Source: Streptomyces sp. CNQ-509
GTDB taxonomy: Bacteria; Actinomycetota; Actinomycetes; Streptomycetales; Streptomycetaceae
Reading direction: 5' to 3'
Length of the DNA: 64,000 nt
Assembly (NCBI RefSeq): GCF_001011035.1
Contig: NZ_CP011492.1
Coordinates: 4,349,001-4,413,000 of the forward strand
Shown: piece by piece, positions 1 to 10,232 of the stretch
Numbering within the stretch: the first letter of the stretch is position 1
How the letters are laid out: each line of letters opens with the position of its first letter
Made by a program: the position numbers and the translations under genes
Notes under the pieces: generated by a model
Told to the model about the DNA's origin: nothing
Databases searched by the model: none
What the model saw: only the letters and a program-made list of their open reading frames with translations

Positions 1-1
1 C

Positions 2-1153
2 CGCGGCATCGGCGCGGCCCGCGACTGGATCCACCGCCGGATGCGCCGGCACGCCGCCGCCTCCGGCGGGCGGATGACCGTCGAGCTGCAGTCGTACGTC
101 CAGCAGCCCGCCAACCGCATCCCCGTCCCCACCCGCATCACCAACGTCCTCGCCACCCTGCGCGGCGACACCGACCCCGACCGCGTCTACGTCGTCTCCG
201 GCCACTACGACTCCCGCGCCAGCGACGTCATGGACGCCACCTCCGACGCCCCGGGCGCCGACGACGACGCTTCCGGCGTCGCCGTCGCCATGGAGCTGGC
301 CCGGGTGCTGGCCACCCGCCGCACCGCCGCGACGATCGTGCTGGCCGCGGTGGCGGGGGAGGAGCAGGGGCTGTACGGGGCCGCGCACATGGCGGAGCAG
401 TTCCGGGCCGGCGGCGTCCGGGTCCAGGGCATGTTCACCAACGACATCGTCGGCAGCTCCACCGCCGACGACGGCACCCGCGACCCCCGGACCGTACGGC
501 TCTTCGCCGAGGGCGTCCCCACCGCCGAGACCCCCGCCGAGGCCAACACGCGCCGCTCCGTCGGCGGCGAGAACGACTCCCCGGCGCGGCAGCTCGCCCG
601 CTTCGTCCGCGACGTGGCGGAGAACGACGCCACCGGCATGGGCGTCCGCGTGATCTACCGCCGCGACCGTTACCTCCGCGGCGGCGACCACATCCCGTTC
701 CTCGAACGCCGCTTCCCCGCCGCCCGCTTCACCGAGCCCGCCGAGGACTACGCGCACCAGCACCAGGACGTCCGTGTGGAGGGCGGCAAGCAGTACGGCG
801 ACCTGCCCGACTTCTGTGACTTCGACTACGTCGCGCGCGTCGCGCGGGTCAACCTCGCCGCCGTCTGGACCCTCGCCCAGGCCCCGGGCACGCCGACGGG
901 CGTGGGCATCGTCACCTCCGCGCTGACCAACGACACCGAGCTGGTGTGGGACCGCGGTACGGAGCCGGACCTCGCCGGGTACGAGGTGGTGCGGCGGGAG
1001 ACGACGGCGCCGGAGTGGACGGAGGTGGAGCCGGTCGGCGACGTGACCCGGCACACCGTGCGCGCGTCGAAGGACAACCTCTTCTTCGGCGTACGGGCCG
1101 TGAACCGCGCCGGGCAGCGCAGCCCGGTGGCCTTCCCGGTCCCGCGGAGCTGA
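2..1153 (+). CDS. M28-family zinc aminopeptidase with C-terminal FnIII-like domain (5' partial)
   Basis: The reading frame is open from base 2, reading GIGAARDWI before the first ATG at 41, so the true start lies upstream of the window. M28 zinc-ligand motifs are visible: HYDSR, then GADDDASG, then EEQGLYG about 90 residues after the start of the open segment, with a late HQHQD that can supply the last histidine. M28 enzymes of this kind usually act outside the cell on peptides, but the signal peptide region is not in view. The last 90 or so residues (from APGTPTGVG) look like a fibronectin type III module, with a WDRG...YEVVRR pattern. It stands alone here, convergent with the sigma factor gene. 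The family call is firm; the substrate is unknown. Confidence 0.9.
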   Translation, partial: RGIGAARDWIHRRMRRHAAASGGRMTVELQSYVQQPANRIPVPTRITNVLATLRGDTDPDRVYVVSGHYDSRASDVMDATSDAPGADDDASGVAVAMELARVLATRRTAATIVLAAVAGEEQGLYGAAHMAEQFRAGGVRVQGMFTNDIVGSSTADDGTRDPRTVRLFAEGVPTAETPAEANTRRSVGGENDSPARQLARFVRDVAENDATGMGVRVIYRRDRYLRGGDHIPFLERRFPAARFTEPAEDYAHQHQDVRVEGGKQYGDLPDFCDFDYVARVARVNLAAVWTLAQAPGTPTGVGIVTSALTNDTELVWDRGTEPDLAGYEVVRRETTAPEWTEVEPVGDVTRHTVRASKDNLFFGVRAVNRAGQRSPVAFPVPRS

Positions 1154-1243
1154 GTGCCGGGCCCCGGGCCCTCCGGGCCCCCCGGGGCCGCTGGGGCCGC
1201 CGCGGACGGCGGCCCCCGCTCGGTCCGGGTCTCGGCCCGGGTC

Positions 1244-2179
1244 TCAGTCCAGGTCCGGGACCCTCGCCAGCTTGTCGGGGTTGCGCATGATGTCGATCGC
1301 CGTGATCCGCCCCGCGTCCACCGTGAACGACAGCACCGACAGATACCCGTCGTTGCCCCGCATCGCCAGCCCCGCCGTGCCGTTGACCTTGATCGGACGG
1401 ATGTCCAACGGGCCCACGTAGCCCGCGTACGCGACGATCATCTGCGCCACCCGGCCCGACTTGCGCTCGGTGCGCTGGAGCGTGACGGCCTTGCCGCCGC
1501 CGTCGCCCCGCAGCACCACGTCCGGGTCGAGGAGCGCGATCAGCCCCGGCAGGTCGCCGTCCTGGCACGCCGCCGTGAACGCCGCCACCAGCTCCCGCTG
1601 CTGCGCCTCCGTCGCCGGCGTCCGCGGCCTGCCGTCCTCCACCTGCCGCCGCGCCCGCGACGCCAACTGCCGTACCGCCGCCGGCGAGCGGCCGACGACC
1701 TCGGCGATCTCGGGGAACGGCACGCTGAAGACGTCGTGCAGCACGAACGCGGTGCGCTCGGCGGGCGACAGCCGCTCCAGCACCACCAGCAGCGCCATGC
1801 TCACCGACTCGTCCAGCGTCACCCGGTCGGCCGGATCGTCCGAGCGCTCCGCCACCAGCGGCTCGGGCAGCCACGTGCCCACGTACTGCTCGCGCCGTGC
1901 CCGCGCGCTGCTCAGCGCGTCCAGCGCCAGCCGGCTGACCGTCGTCGTCAGCCAGGCCGTCAGGTCGCGGACATGGCCGGGGTCGTCGAGCCGCCGCAGC
2001 CGCAGCCACGCCTCCTGCACGCAGTCCTCGGCCTCCACCAGGGAGCCGGTCATCGTGTACGCCACACGGAGCAGCCGCGGCCGGTTGGCCTCGAAAGACC
2101 GCGCGAGCCGTTCTTCCGTGTCCCGCGGGGCGCCCTCTAGGGTGTCCGGTGCGGCTTCCTGCGCGTCCCGATTCGTCAT
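1244..2179 (-). CDS. ECF RNA polymerase sigma factor, SigJ-like with SnoaL-like C-terminal domain
   Basis: The protein has about 311 residues. Region 2 is near residues 20-90 (RPRLLRVAYTMTG, AEDCVQEAWLRLRR) and region 4 near 125-180 (LSPAERTAFVLHDVF, IAEVVGRSPAAVRQLASRAR). A C-terminal domain of about 110 residues follows (LVAAFTAACQDGDLPGLIALLDPDVVL), typical of the SnoaL-like domain of SigJ/ECF41-type factors, where it modulates activity instead of an anti-sigma factor. The MTNRDAQE start at 2179 was chosen over an upstream in-frame ATG at 2251, whose extension looks non-coding. No anti-sigma gene is adjacent. The divergent MMPL transporter is a possible target, which is inference only. Confidence 0.9.
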   Translation of the reverse strand: MTNRDAQEAAPDTLEGAPRDTEERLARSFEANRPRLLRVAYTMTGSLVEAEDCVQEAWLRLRRLDDPGHVRDLTAWLTTTVSRLALDALSSARARREQYVGTWLPEPLVAERSDDPADRVTLDESVSMALLVVLERLSPAERTAFVLHDVFSVPFPEIAEVVGRSPAAVRQLASRARRQVEDGRPRTPATEAQQRELVAAFTAACQDGDLPGLIALLDPDVVLRGDGGGKAVTLQRTERKSGRVAQMIVAYAGYVGPLDIRPIKVNGTAGLAMRGNDGYLSVLSFTVDAGRITAIDIMRNPDKLARVPDLD

Positions 2180-2334
2180 TCCCCTGTCCCGTTCAGCCGA
2201 AGGGCCGGTCACATGGTGACACGGCCCGGTTCCGACGAGTGTCCATGTCACACCTCGAAGGGCTACGTCGTCAACAGGCTACGGAAGCCCGGGGCCACCC
2301 CGGGGACGCTTGACGACCCTCCGGGGAAGAGACC

Positions 2335-4509
2335 ATGACGATGACCGATAATCGAGAAGAGACCGCGGAACCGCCCCTGCAAAAGGGGGTGTTCGTCCGG
2401 GTCGGGGGTTTCGCCTACCGACGCAAATGGATCGCCGTGATCCTGTGGGTGGCGGTCCTGTTCGGCGTGTACGGCGTGGCCACCGCCGTGGGCGACACCT
2501 ACAAGGACGACATGTCCCTCCCGGGCACCGAGGCGCAGGCCGCCGCCGACCTGCTGGCGGAGCACGGTGCGGAGCGCGCCGGGGACACCATCGACATCGT
2601 CCTGCACGACGAGGGCGGGCTCGCCCAGGTGCAGCAGCGCGTCGACCCGATGCTCGCGGAGGTCGCGGAGCTGCCCAACGTCGGCGGCGTCCAGAGCGTC
2701 TACGAGAACCCGAACGCCATCTCCGAGGACGGCACGATCGGCTACGCCACCGTGCAGCTCGAGGTGCCGTCGGTGGACATGCCGGTGGAGGACACCGAGC
2801 GCATCCTCGACGCCGCACAGGAGATCGAGGGCGAGGGACTCCAGGTCGAGCTGGGCGGTGAAGCCGTCCGGGCGCTGGCGGAGGGTGAGACCGGCGTCGG
2901 CGAGATGGTGGGCCTCGTGGCCGCGCTGGTCATCCTGGTGGTGATGTTCGGCACCTTCATCGCGGCCGGCCTGCCCATCGTGATCGCCCTCTTCGCGGTC
3001 GGCTCGACGGTCGGGGTCATCATCCTGGCGTCGCACCTCTTCACCATCGCGTCCTGGACGCCGCCGGTCATGTTCCTCGTCGGCCTCGGCGTCGGCATCG
3101 ACTACGCGCTGCTGATCTTCGCGCGCTACCGGACCGAGCTCGTGAAGGGCGTGGAGCCGGAGCGGGCCACCATCACGGCCATGGACTCCGCGGGCCGGTC
3201 GGTCTTCTTCGCCGGCTGCACCGTCCTCCTGGCGCTCCTCGGCCTCACCGCCCTCGGGCTCGGCTCGATCCAGGGCATGGCGCTCTCCGTGGCACTGACC
3301 GTGCTGATGACGATGATCGCCTCGCTGACCCTGCTGCCCGCGCTGCTCAGCATCTTCGGCAAGCGCTTCGCCCGCCAGTTCCTCGCGCGGGCCGAGAAGC
3401 GCAAGGCCAAGGGCAAGGCCCAGGACGGCGAGCGGTGGCGGAAGCTCGCGACGGCGGTGCAGAAGCGCCCGCTGGCCGCCCTGCTGACGGCGGCGGTGCT
3501 CCTCGGCGCCCTCGCCTTCCCGGCGCTGAGCATCCGCCTCGGCTTCAACGACGCGGGCAACGACCCGAGCGACTCCACCAGCCGCCAGGCGTACGACCTG
3601 CTCTCCGACGGCTTCGGCCCCGGGTTCAACGGCCCGCTGCTGGTCGTGACCGAGGGCGGCGACGGCACCGCGGAAGAGGCCGCCACCGCGGCGGCGCAGA
3701 CGCTGGGCGAGACCGAGGGCGTCGCGGCCACCGCGCCCCCGATTCCCACGCCTGACGGCGAGGCCGCGATGGTCCTCGTCTACCCCGTCACCTCGCCGCA
3801 GGACGAGAAGACCACGGAGCTGGTCGGCACCCTCCGCGACGACGTGCTGCCGGGGCTGACGGCGGACAACGGCGCGGAGTACTTCGTGGGCGGCGGAACG
3901 GCCGCGTCCGAGGACTACGCCGGCAAGCTCGCCGACCGGATGCCGCTGTTCATGATCATCGTCGTGGGGCTCGCGATCGTCCTGCTCATGGCGGTCTTCC
4001 GATCGATTCTCATCCCGCTGAAGGCCGCGTTCCTCAACCTCCTCAGCATCGGCGCCGCGCTGGGCGTGATGAAGCTGGTCTTCCAGGACGGGCGGTTCGG
4101 CTTCGAGGGCGGACCGATCGAGGCGTACGTGCCGGTGATGATCTTCGCGATCGTCTTCGGCCTCTCGATGGACTACGAGATCTTCCTCATCTCCCGCATG
4201 CACGAGGAATGGGTCAACTCCAAGGACGGCGACCCCTCGCGCGCCGTACGGGAGGGCCTGGCCCACACCGGCTCGGTGATCACGGCGGCGGGCTCGATCA
4301 TGATCGTGATCTTCGCGGCCTTCATCCTCAGCCCGACCCGGATGCTCCAGCAGTCGGGCCTGGCCTTCGCGGTGGCGATCTTCGTCGACGCGGTCATCAT
4401 CCGGTGCATGATCGTGCCCGCGGCGATGGAGCTGATGGGCAAGCGCGCCTGGTGGCTGCCGGCGCCGCTCGCGAAGATCCTGCCGAAGGTGGAGCTGGAG
4501 AAGCACTGA
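2335..4509 (+). CDS. MMPL/RND-family membrane transporter
   Basis: This is a 724-residue integral membrane protein with the MMPL layout. There is one N-terminal membrane helix near residue 33, an extracytoplasmic loop, then a helix cluster around residues 190-340 containing GLGVGIDYALL. The pattern repeats: a second loop, then helices from about 545 with FGLSMDYEIFLISRMHEEW. These paired GxGxDY/SMDYE motifs are the proton-relay signatures of MMPL domains. Family members export lipids or hydrophobic compounds across the cytoplasmic membrane; the substrate cannot be read here. A strong hairpin terminator follows the stop. The gene is divergent from the ECF sigma factor gene. Confidence 0.93.
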   Translation: MTMTDNREETAEPPLQKGVFVRVGGFAYRRKWIAVILWVAVLFGVYGVATAVGDTYKDDMSLPGTEAQAAADLLAEHGAERAGDTIDIVLHDEGGLAQVQQRVDPMLAEVAELPNVGGVQSVYENPNAISEDGTIGYATVQLEVPSVDMPVEDTERILDAAQEIEGEGLQVELGGEAVRALAEGETGVGEMVGLVAALVILVVMFGTFIAAGLPIVIALFAVGSTVGVIILASHLFTIASWTPPVMFLVGLGVGIDYALLIFARYRTELVKGVEPERATITAMDSAGRSVFFAGCTVLLALLGLTALGLGSIQGMALSVALTVLMTMIASLTLLPALLSIFGKRFARQFLARAEKRKAKGKAQDGERWRKLATAVQKRPLAALLTAAVLLGALAFPALSIRLGFNDAGNDPSDSTSRQAYDLLSDGFGPGFNGPLLVVTEGGDGTAEEAATAAAQTLGETEGVAATAPPIPTPDGEAAMVLVYPVTSPQDEKTTELVGTLRDDVLPGLTADNGAEYFVGGGTAASEDYAGKLADRMPLFMIIVVGLAIVLLMAVFRSILIPLKAAFLNLLSIGAALGVMKLVFQDGRFGFEGGPIEAYVPVMIFAIVFGLSMDYEIFLISRMHEEWVNSKDGDPSRAVREGLAHTGSVITAAGSIMIVIFAAFILSPTRMLQQSGLAFAVAIFVDAVIIRCMIVPAAMELMGKRAWWLPAPLAKILPKVELEKH

Positions 4510-4542
4510 CGGCCTCCGGCTCACAGGAGCCGGAGAGCCGAG

Positions 4543-4583
4543 GGGCCCCGCCGGTCGTCGAAGGACGACGGGCGGGGCCCTTT
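4543..4583. terminator. intrinsic terminator after the MMPL gene
   Basis: A 17-bp stem with one mismatch (arms 4543-4559 and 4564-4580), a GAAG tetraloop and a short T run at 4581-4583. It lies between two convergent genes and may serve both. Confidence 0.85.
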
Positions 4584-4653
4584 GCCGTACGGGGACAGGC
4601 GTACCGGACGCAGGCGCGCGTCACCGGTGGGCGTGAGGTGCCCGTACGTGCGC

Positions 4654-5430
4654 TCACCCCCTGCGCGTACGCGGCTCCCACAGCGGCAGCATCGCGTGCC
4701 GCACCTCCGCCAGCAGCTCCCGCATCCCGGTCTCCGCGTCCCGCGGCCGGCCGCCCGCGACCGCGTCGGCGACGGCCTCGTGCAGCTCGAGGGCCGCGGG
4801 CTCGGGGTGGTGGGGCATGAGGCCGAGCTGGGTACGGCCCTGGAGGACGACGGCGACGACGTCGGCGAGCGCGCCGAACATCTCGTTGCCGCTGGCCTGG
4901 AGCAGCAGGGTGTGGAAGGCGATGTCCGCCTCCAGGAAGCGGTCGAGGTCGCCGGCCTCGCCGAGGGTGCGGAGGGTGGCGGCGATCTCGGTGGCCCGTT
5001 CGCGTTCCGCGGCGGAGGCGCTGCGGGCGGCGGCACCGGCGGCGAGCGGCTCGACGGCGATGCGGAGTTCGGTCAGCGAGCGGAGCTGGGCGTTGCGGCC
5101 GGGGCCTGAGAGGCGCCACCAGATGACGCGGGGGTCGTAGACGTTCCACGAGGCGCGGGGCTGGACGGTGATGCCGACCCGGCGGCGGGAGCGGACCAGG
5201 CCCATCGACTCCAGGATCCGCATGGTCTCGCGGGCGACGGTGCGGGAGACGCCGAAGCGCTCGCGGATCTGCTCCAGGGTGAGCACGTGGCCCTCGGGGA
5301 GGGCGTTGCCGGTGATCTCCTCGCCGATGGTGTCGAGGACCGAGCTGTGCAGGACGGCGGAGTCGGTGGCGGGGGGCGGCGGGGACGTCGCGTTCTCCCG
5401 CTTCCCATGGCCAACGCCCTGTAGCTCCAC
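4654..5430 (-). CDS. GntR/FadR-family repressor, probable regulator of the gluconate genes
   Basis: The protein has about 258 residues from the GTG at 5430 (ELQGVGHGKREN). The N-terminal winged helix-turn-helix is near residues 30-95 (LTLEQIRERFGVSRTVARETM). The C-terminal helical FCD ligand-binding domain runs from about residue 115 to 240 (LTELRIAVEPLAAGAAA, ADIAFHTLLLQASGN, LHEAVADAV). It is divergent from a gluconokinase and gluconate permease. The gap holds two TGGT-N3-ACC palindromes of the shape bound by FadR-type regulators, so autoregulation plus control of gntK-gntP is likely. Gluconate or a phosphorylated derivative as inducer is inference from neighbours. Confidence 0.9.
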   Translation of the reverse strand: MELQGVGHGKRENATSPPPPATDSAVLHSSVLDTIGEEITGNALPEGHVLTLEQIRERFGVSRTVARETMRILESMGLVRSRRRVGITVQPRASWNVYDPRVIWWRLSGPGRNAQLRSLTELRIAVEPLAAGAAARSASAAERERATEIAATLRTLGEAGDLDRFLEADIAFHTLLLQASGNEMFGALADVVAVVLQGRTQLGLMPHHPEPAALELHEAVADAVAGGRPRDAETGMRELLAEVRHAMLPLWEPRTRRG

Positions 5431-5475
5431 CGCTGAAGAGTATCCCGGGCAGGGTCCTTCCCCGATCTCGCACAT

Positions 5476-5508
5476 TGGTGCTACCTTTCCCGGCGATTGG
5501 TAACACCA
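5476..5508. promoter_or_regulatory. paired GntR-type operator palindromes between gntR and gntK
   Basis: TGGTGCTACC (5476-5485) and TGGTAACACCA (5498-5508) share a TGGT-N3-ACC core with centres 22-23 bp apart, two helical turns. They lie just upstream of the gluconokinase start and of the divergent repressor start. This fits a FadR/GntR-type TNGT-N3-ACNA operator pair, probably bound on one DNA face. Confidence 0.7.
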
Positions 5509-5531
5509 TTCTTGGTTCCAGGGAGGTCTTG

Positions 5532-6092
5532 ATGTCCCCGCCTTCCACGCACCGGCGGGCCACTCCGGGCACCCACACCGGGCTCGTGGTCATGGGCGTC
5601 TCCGGCGCCGGCAAGAGCACCGTCGCCCGGCTTCTGGCCGACCGGCTCGGCTGGGCGCTCGCGGAGGCCGACGACTTCCACCCCCGTACGAACATCGCGA
5701 AGATGCGCGCCGGTACACCCCTCACCGACGCCGACCGCGAGCCGTGGCTGCGGGCGATCGCCGCGTGGCTGGCGGGGTGGGCGGACGCCGGTGAGAACGC
5801 GGTCGTCACCTGCTCCGCCCTCAAGCGCGCCTACCGCGACATCCTCCGCGAAGCGGGCCCGCGCGTGCGCTTCGTCCACCTGCACGGCGACAACGACACG
5901 CTCGCCCGCCGACTGGGCGGCAGGTCGGGGCACTTCATGCCGCCGGCGTTGCTGGATTCGCAGTTGGCGGACCTGGAGCCGCTGGCGGGGGACGAGGACG
6001 GGGTGGCGGTGGACATCGGGGGGACGCCGGAGGAGGTGGCGGAGGAGTCGCTACGCCGCCTGGGCCTGCCCCAGCCCCCACCGGCCGGCTAA
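5532..6092 (+). CDS. gntK: gluconokinase
   Basis: The protein has 186 residues from the ATG at 5532, preceded by GGGAGGT. It phosphorylates D-gluconate with ATP to 6-phosphogluconate, feeding the pentose phosphate pathway. The P-loop GVSGAGKST is at about residues 22-30. It is followed by ADDFHP, the family motif for gluconate binding, then LTDADREPWL, CSALKRAYRDILR and SGHFMPPALLDSQLADLE, all characteristic of GntK. It is followed by a gluconate permease after a repeat-containing gap and is presumably repressed by the divergent GntR-type protein. Confidence 0.95.
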   Translation: MSPPSTHRRATPGTHTGLVVMGVSGAGKSTVARLLADRLGWALAEADDFHPRTNIAKMRAGTPLTDADREPWLRAIAAWLAGWADAGENAVVTCSALKRAYRDILREAGPRVRFVHLHGDNDTLARRLGGRSGHFMPPALLDSQLADLEPLAGDEDGVAVDIGGTPEEVAEESLRRLGLPQPPPAG

Positions 6093-6102
6093 CGCCTCGC
6101 CC

Positions 6103-6165
6103 CTCAACCCGCTCACCCCTCACCCTCCCCTCAACCCGCTCACCCCTCACCCTCCCCTCAACCGC
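6103..6165 (+). repeat. 27-bp tandem repeat between gntK and gntP
   Basis: A C-rich unit beginning CTCAACCCGCTCACCCCTC recurs with a 27-bp period, with starts at 6103, 6130 and a partial copy at 6157. There are no spacers. It lies between stop and start of two co-oriented genes and may be a slippage-prone intergenic microarray. Confidence 0.85.
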
Positions 6166-6236
6166 TCACCCGATCCGCCCCCTCACCCCCGACCGCAACC
6201 CCGTCCCCGTACCCGAGAAGCGATGGAGCTTTTCCG

Positions 6237-7643
<1,407 letters not shown>

Positions 7644-7792
7644 GCCGCCCGGGTCCCTCCGGGCCCCCCGTCCCACGGCCCGCCGGATGCGCGCGAGGGC
7701 TGGGCAGGAATCGTTTTGGCGATCTCCCCCGCCATCCCATATCCTGCTGGAGCCCCCGAGCGCAGCTCAGCCAGCGCCCCGGCGGGCCGTCG

Positions 7793-7865
7793 GCCCTCAT
7801 CGTCTAGTGGCCCAGGACGCCGCCCTTTCAAGGCGGTAGCACGGGTTCGAATCCCGTTGGGGGCA
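7793..7865 (+). tRNA. tRNA-Glu (anticodon TTC)
   Basis: A cloverleaf of 73 nt. The acceptor arms GCCCTCA and TGGGGGC pair, with one G.T wobble. The D-arm region contains TCTAGTGGCCCAGGA. The anticodon stem CCGCC/GGCGG flanks the loop CTTTCAA (anticodon TTC at 7827-7829). The T arm is ACGGG-TTCGAAT-CCCGT, and the discriminator is A. The CCA end is not fully encoded. Confidence 0.95.
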
Positions 7866-7874
7866 CCCACACAC

Positions 7875-7911
7875 CAAGGCCCTGACCAGCAGCTATGCGG
7901 TCGGGGCCTGG
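7875..7911. terminator. hairpin after tRNA-Glu
   Basis: Arms AAGGCCCTGACC and GGTCGGGGCCT pair with one G.T wobble over an 11-nt loop, about 10 nt after the tRNA. There is no clear T tract. It also covers the 3' end of the minus-strand acetyltransferase remnant. Confidence 0.6.
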
Positions 7912-8476
7912 TTGTCGGCGGCTCCTGGCCGCAGGTGCAGAACCATGGACTCGTACAGAGGGGCGGAGGCACTGGGCTGCGACGTGCCGAGCTTCCGGTA
8001 CCCCCACGACTCGTACGCGGCCCGCGCCGGCGCCGCCTCGGGCTCCGGCCGCACGGTGAGCGTCACCCGCTCCACCGCCAGGCCGTCGAGGAGCGCGGCG
8101 TGCAACCGGCGGGCGACCTCCTGCCGCCGCCAGGGCTTGCGCACGGCCGGCTCGATCACGGCGAAGGTGCGCTGCCCGTCCGCGGCGGTGAACTCGGCGG
8201 GCGGGGGCCGGGGGAGGTTGCGCCACCACCCGGTGCCGGGCGGCAGGCGGAAGCCGTAGGCGAAGCGGGCGACCTCCTCGCCGCGGTCGAGGGCCAGCGC
8301 CACACGGAAGCCGGGCCGCCGGACTGCACGGCGAACAACTCGGCGAAGCCCGCGACGTCCTCCGGGCCCTCGCGGTACGGCGGCTCGGCGTAGATCTCCC
8401 AATACGCGGGCAGGAACGCCTCAAGCTTCGCCGCCGCCGCGGACCCCTGGTAACACCGCACCGTCACCTCAGCCAT
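7893..8476 (-). pseudogene. GNAT-type N-acetyltransferase, split by a frameshift
   Basis: Two overlapping minus-strand frames together make one acetyltransferase-like protein. The N-terminal half starts at 8476 (MAEVTVRCYQG, LPAYWEIYAEPPYREGPEDV) and is readable to about 8320. The rest (FRVALALDRGEEVARFAYGFRLPPG, WRRQEVARRLHAALLDG, AAYESWGYRKLG) continues in a different frame to 7893. The switch falls in a GGCGGCCCGGC run near 8310-8325. A homopolymer or GC-rich sequencing error is as likely as true inactivation. The ARRLH...L and AAYESWGYR features match the acetyl-CoA-binding loop and C-terminal part of GNAT enzymes. The acceptor substrate is unknown. Confidence 0.75.
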
Positions 8477-8588
8477 GCGGCTCCCTCCACGTGGCTGTCG
8501 CCGTGCGCGATGACGGGCAGGAGGGTCGAACCGGGGTCGTACTGCCGTTCTGCCGTACTACTGTGGCGCACGTCGAGAGGAGCGCAGT

Positions 8589-9383
8589 GTGGCAACGGAG
8601 GGCTTCCGTTTCGAGGAGATCGACGTCAGCAGGCCGCATCCGGCGCGGATCTACGACTACCTGCTGGGCGGCAAGGACAACTACGAGGTCGACCGCCAGG
8701 CCGGCGAACAGCTCGTCGCCGCCGCCCCCGAGGCGCGGATCGGGCTGCGCGCCAACCGGGCGTTCCTCCAGCGCGCCGTCCGCCACGTCGTCGCCGACGG
8801 CATCCGCCAGATCCTCGACATCGGTACGGGCCTGCCCACCGCGCCGAACGTGCACGAGACCGCCCAGGAGACCGCGCCGGAAACCCGGGTGGTGTACGTC
8901 GACAACGACCCCATCGTCCGCGCCCACGCCGACGCGCTCCTCAGCCAGGCCGGCGCGACGAGCATCGTGCAGGCCGACGTCCGCGACGTGCGGTCCATCC
9001 TGGACCACCCCGACGTCCGCCGGGTCCTCGACTTCGACGAGCCGGTCGCGGTGTTCCTCGTGGCCGTGCTCCACTTCCTCACCGACGCGGACCGGCCCCG
9101 GGAGATCGTCGCCGCCCTGCGCGACGCGCTGCCGTCCGGCAGCTTCCTGGTGCTCTCGCACGCCACCGGCGACTTCGCCGACCGCACCGACGCGCAGGCC
9201 GTCTACGACAAGGCCACCGCGGGCCTGAACCTGCGCACGTACGCGGAGATCGAGCCGTTCTTCGACGGCTTCGGCCTGGTCGAACCCGGCTTGGTGCAGG
9301 TCCCGTTCTGGCGCCCGGACATGCCGCCGCCCGAGCGGTACCAGGAGATCGGCATCTACGCGGGCGTCGGCCGCAAGGACTGA
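8589..9383 (+). CDS. DUF574-type S-adenosylmethionine-dependent methyltransferase
   Basis: The protein has 264 residues from a GTG start. It opens with the DUF574 signature ARIYDYLLGGKDNYEVDR, abundant in Streptomyces, then ILDIGTGLPTAPNVHE (SAM-binding glycine motif), VVYVDNDPIVRAHA (acidic ribose-binding residue) and VAVFLVAVLHFL. Most members are orphan methyltransferases without known substrates. It is followed by another methyltransferase gene 45 bp downstream, which may be co-transcribed. Confidence 0.9.
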   Translation: MATEGFRFEEIDVSRPHPARIYDYLLGGKDNYEVDRQAGEQLVAAAPEARIGLRANRAFLQRAVRHVVADGIRQILDIGTGLPTAPNVHETAQETAPETRVVYVDNDPIVRAHADALLSQAGATSIVQADVRDVRSILDHPDVRRVLDFDEPVAVFLVAVLHFLTDADRPREIVAALRDALPSGSFLVLSHATGDFADRTDAQAVYDKATAGLNLRTYAEIEPFFDGFGLVEPGLVQVPFWRPDMPPPERYQEIGIYAGVGRKD

Positions 9384-9428
9384 CCGGCGCCCCGCGGCGT
9401 TGTCAGACCCCTGCCCTACCTTTACGGG

Positions 9429-10106
9429 ATGCGCGCTGACACCCCCCGTATCGACCGCCCCGCAGACCTCGACGCCGTCCGCACGTCCTATGACCACGTG
9501 GCCGACAACTACGTGCAGTTGATGCGGACGACGGGAATGGGCGACATCCGCCGGTACCCCTGGCTGAAGGCCGCGGTCGACGTGTTCGCCGACGCCGTGG
9601 GCGACTCCGGCCCCGTCCTCGACGTCGGCTGCGGGCCGGGCCAGGTGACCGCGTACCTTGCCGAACGCGGCCTGGACGCCTCCGGCGTGGACCTCTCGCC
9701 CGGCATGATCGAGAACGCCCGCCGGCTGCACCCGCAGTGCCGCTTCAGCGTCTCCTCCGCGACCGACCTCGAACTCGCCGACGGGTCGCTGGGCGGCGTG
9801 CTGGGGTGGTGGTCGCTGTTCAACCTTCCGCGGGACGTCCTGCCGCAGGTGCTCGGTCTGTTCGCGCGGGCGCTGAAGCCGGGCGGGCACTTCCTCACCG
9901 GGACGCACGTGGGGGAGGGGGATCTGGTCCGGACGGAGGCGTACGGCAAGGAGGGCGTGCGCTGGACGACGCACAGGTGGCGGCCGGAGGAGTTCGTCGC
10001 CGTGATCGAGGGAGCGGGGCTGCGGCCGGTCGCGGAACTGCGGCTGCCGGCCGACGGGCAGACCGGTCCGGGGGTGGTGGTCATGGCGAAGAAGCCGGAG
10101 GCGTAG
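9429..10106 (+). CDS. class I SAM-dependent methyltransferase
   Basis: The protein has 225 residues. Motif I VLDVGCGPGQVTAYLAERG is near residue 58, followed by ASGVDLSPGMIENARRLHP (motif II) and a proline-containing ALKPGGHFLTGTH strand. The Rossmann methyltransferase fold is clear (Methyltransf_11/25 type); small-molecule methylation is likely. It lies 45 bp after the DUF574 gene on the same strand. The substrate cannot be stated. Confidence 0.9.
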   Translation: MRADTPRIDRPADLDAVRTSYDHVADNYVQLMRTTGMGDIRRYPWLKAAVDVFADAVGDSGPVLDVGCGPGQVTAYLAERGLDASGVDLSPGMIENARRLHPQCRFSVSSATDLELADGSLGGVLGWWSLFNLPRDVLPQVLGLFARALKPGGHFLTGTHVGEGDLVRTEAYGKEGVRWTTHRWRPEEFVAVIEGAGLRPVAELRLPADGQTGPGVVVMAKKPEA

Positions 10107-10232
10107 GCGGGGAGGGGGCGGGGGCCGGCCCTGCCGGTCCCTCGCGTGGCGGGGGCCGGTTCCCGCGGGGCCCGCCCGCGCCCCGCAGAAAACCCTGCGA
10201 CACCCTGACCCCGCGCGCTAGCGTCCCCCACC

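Noticed and set aside
2263..4524. 753-residue minus-strand open frame
   Set aside because: His/Arg/Asp-rich antisense shadow of the MMPL transporter, with no domain character.
6103..6165. Tandem repeats as a CRISPR array
   Set aside because: 27-bp units are directly adjacent, with no spacers and no cas genes nearby.
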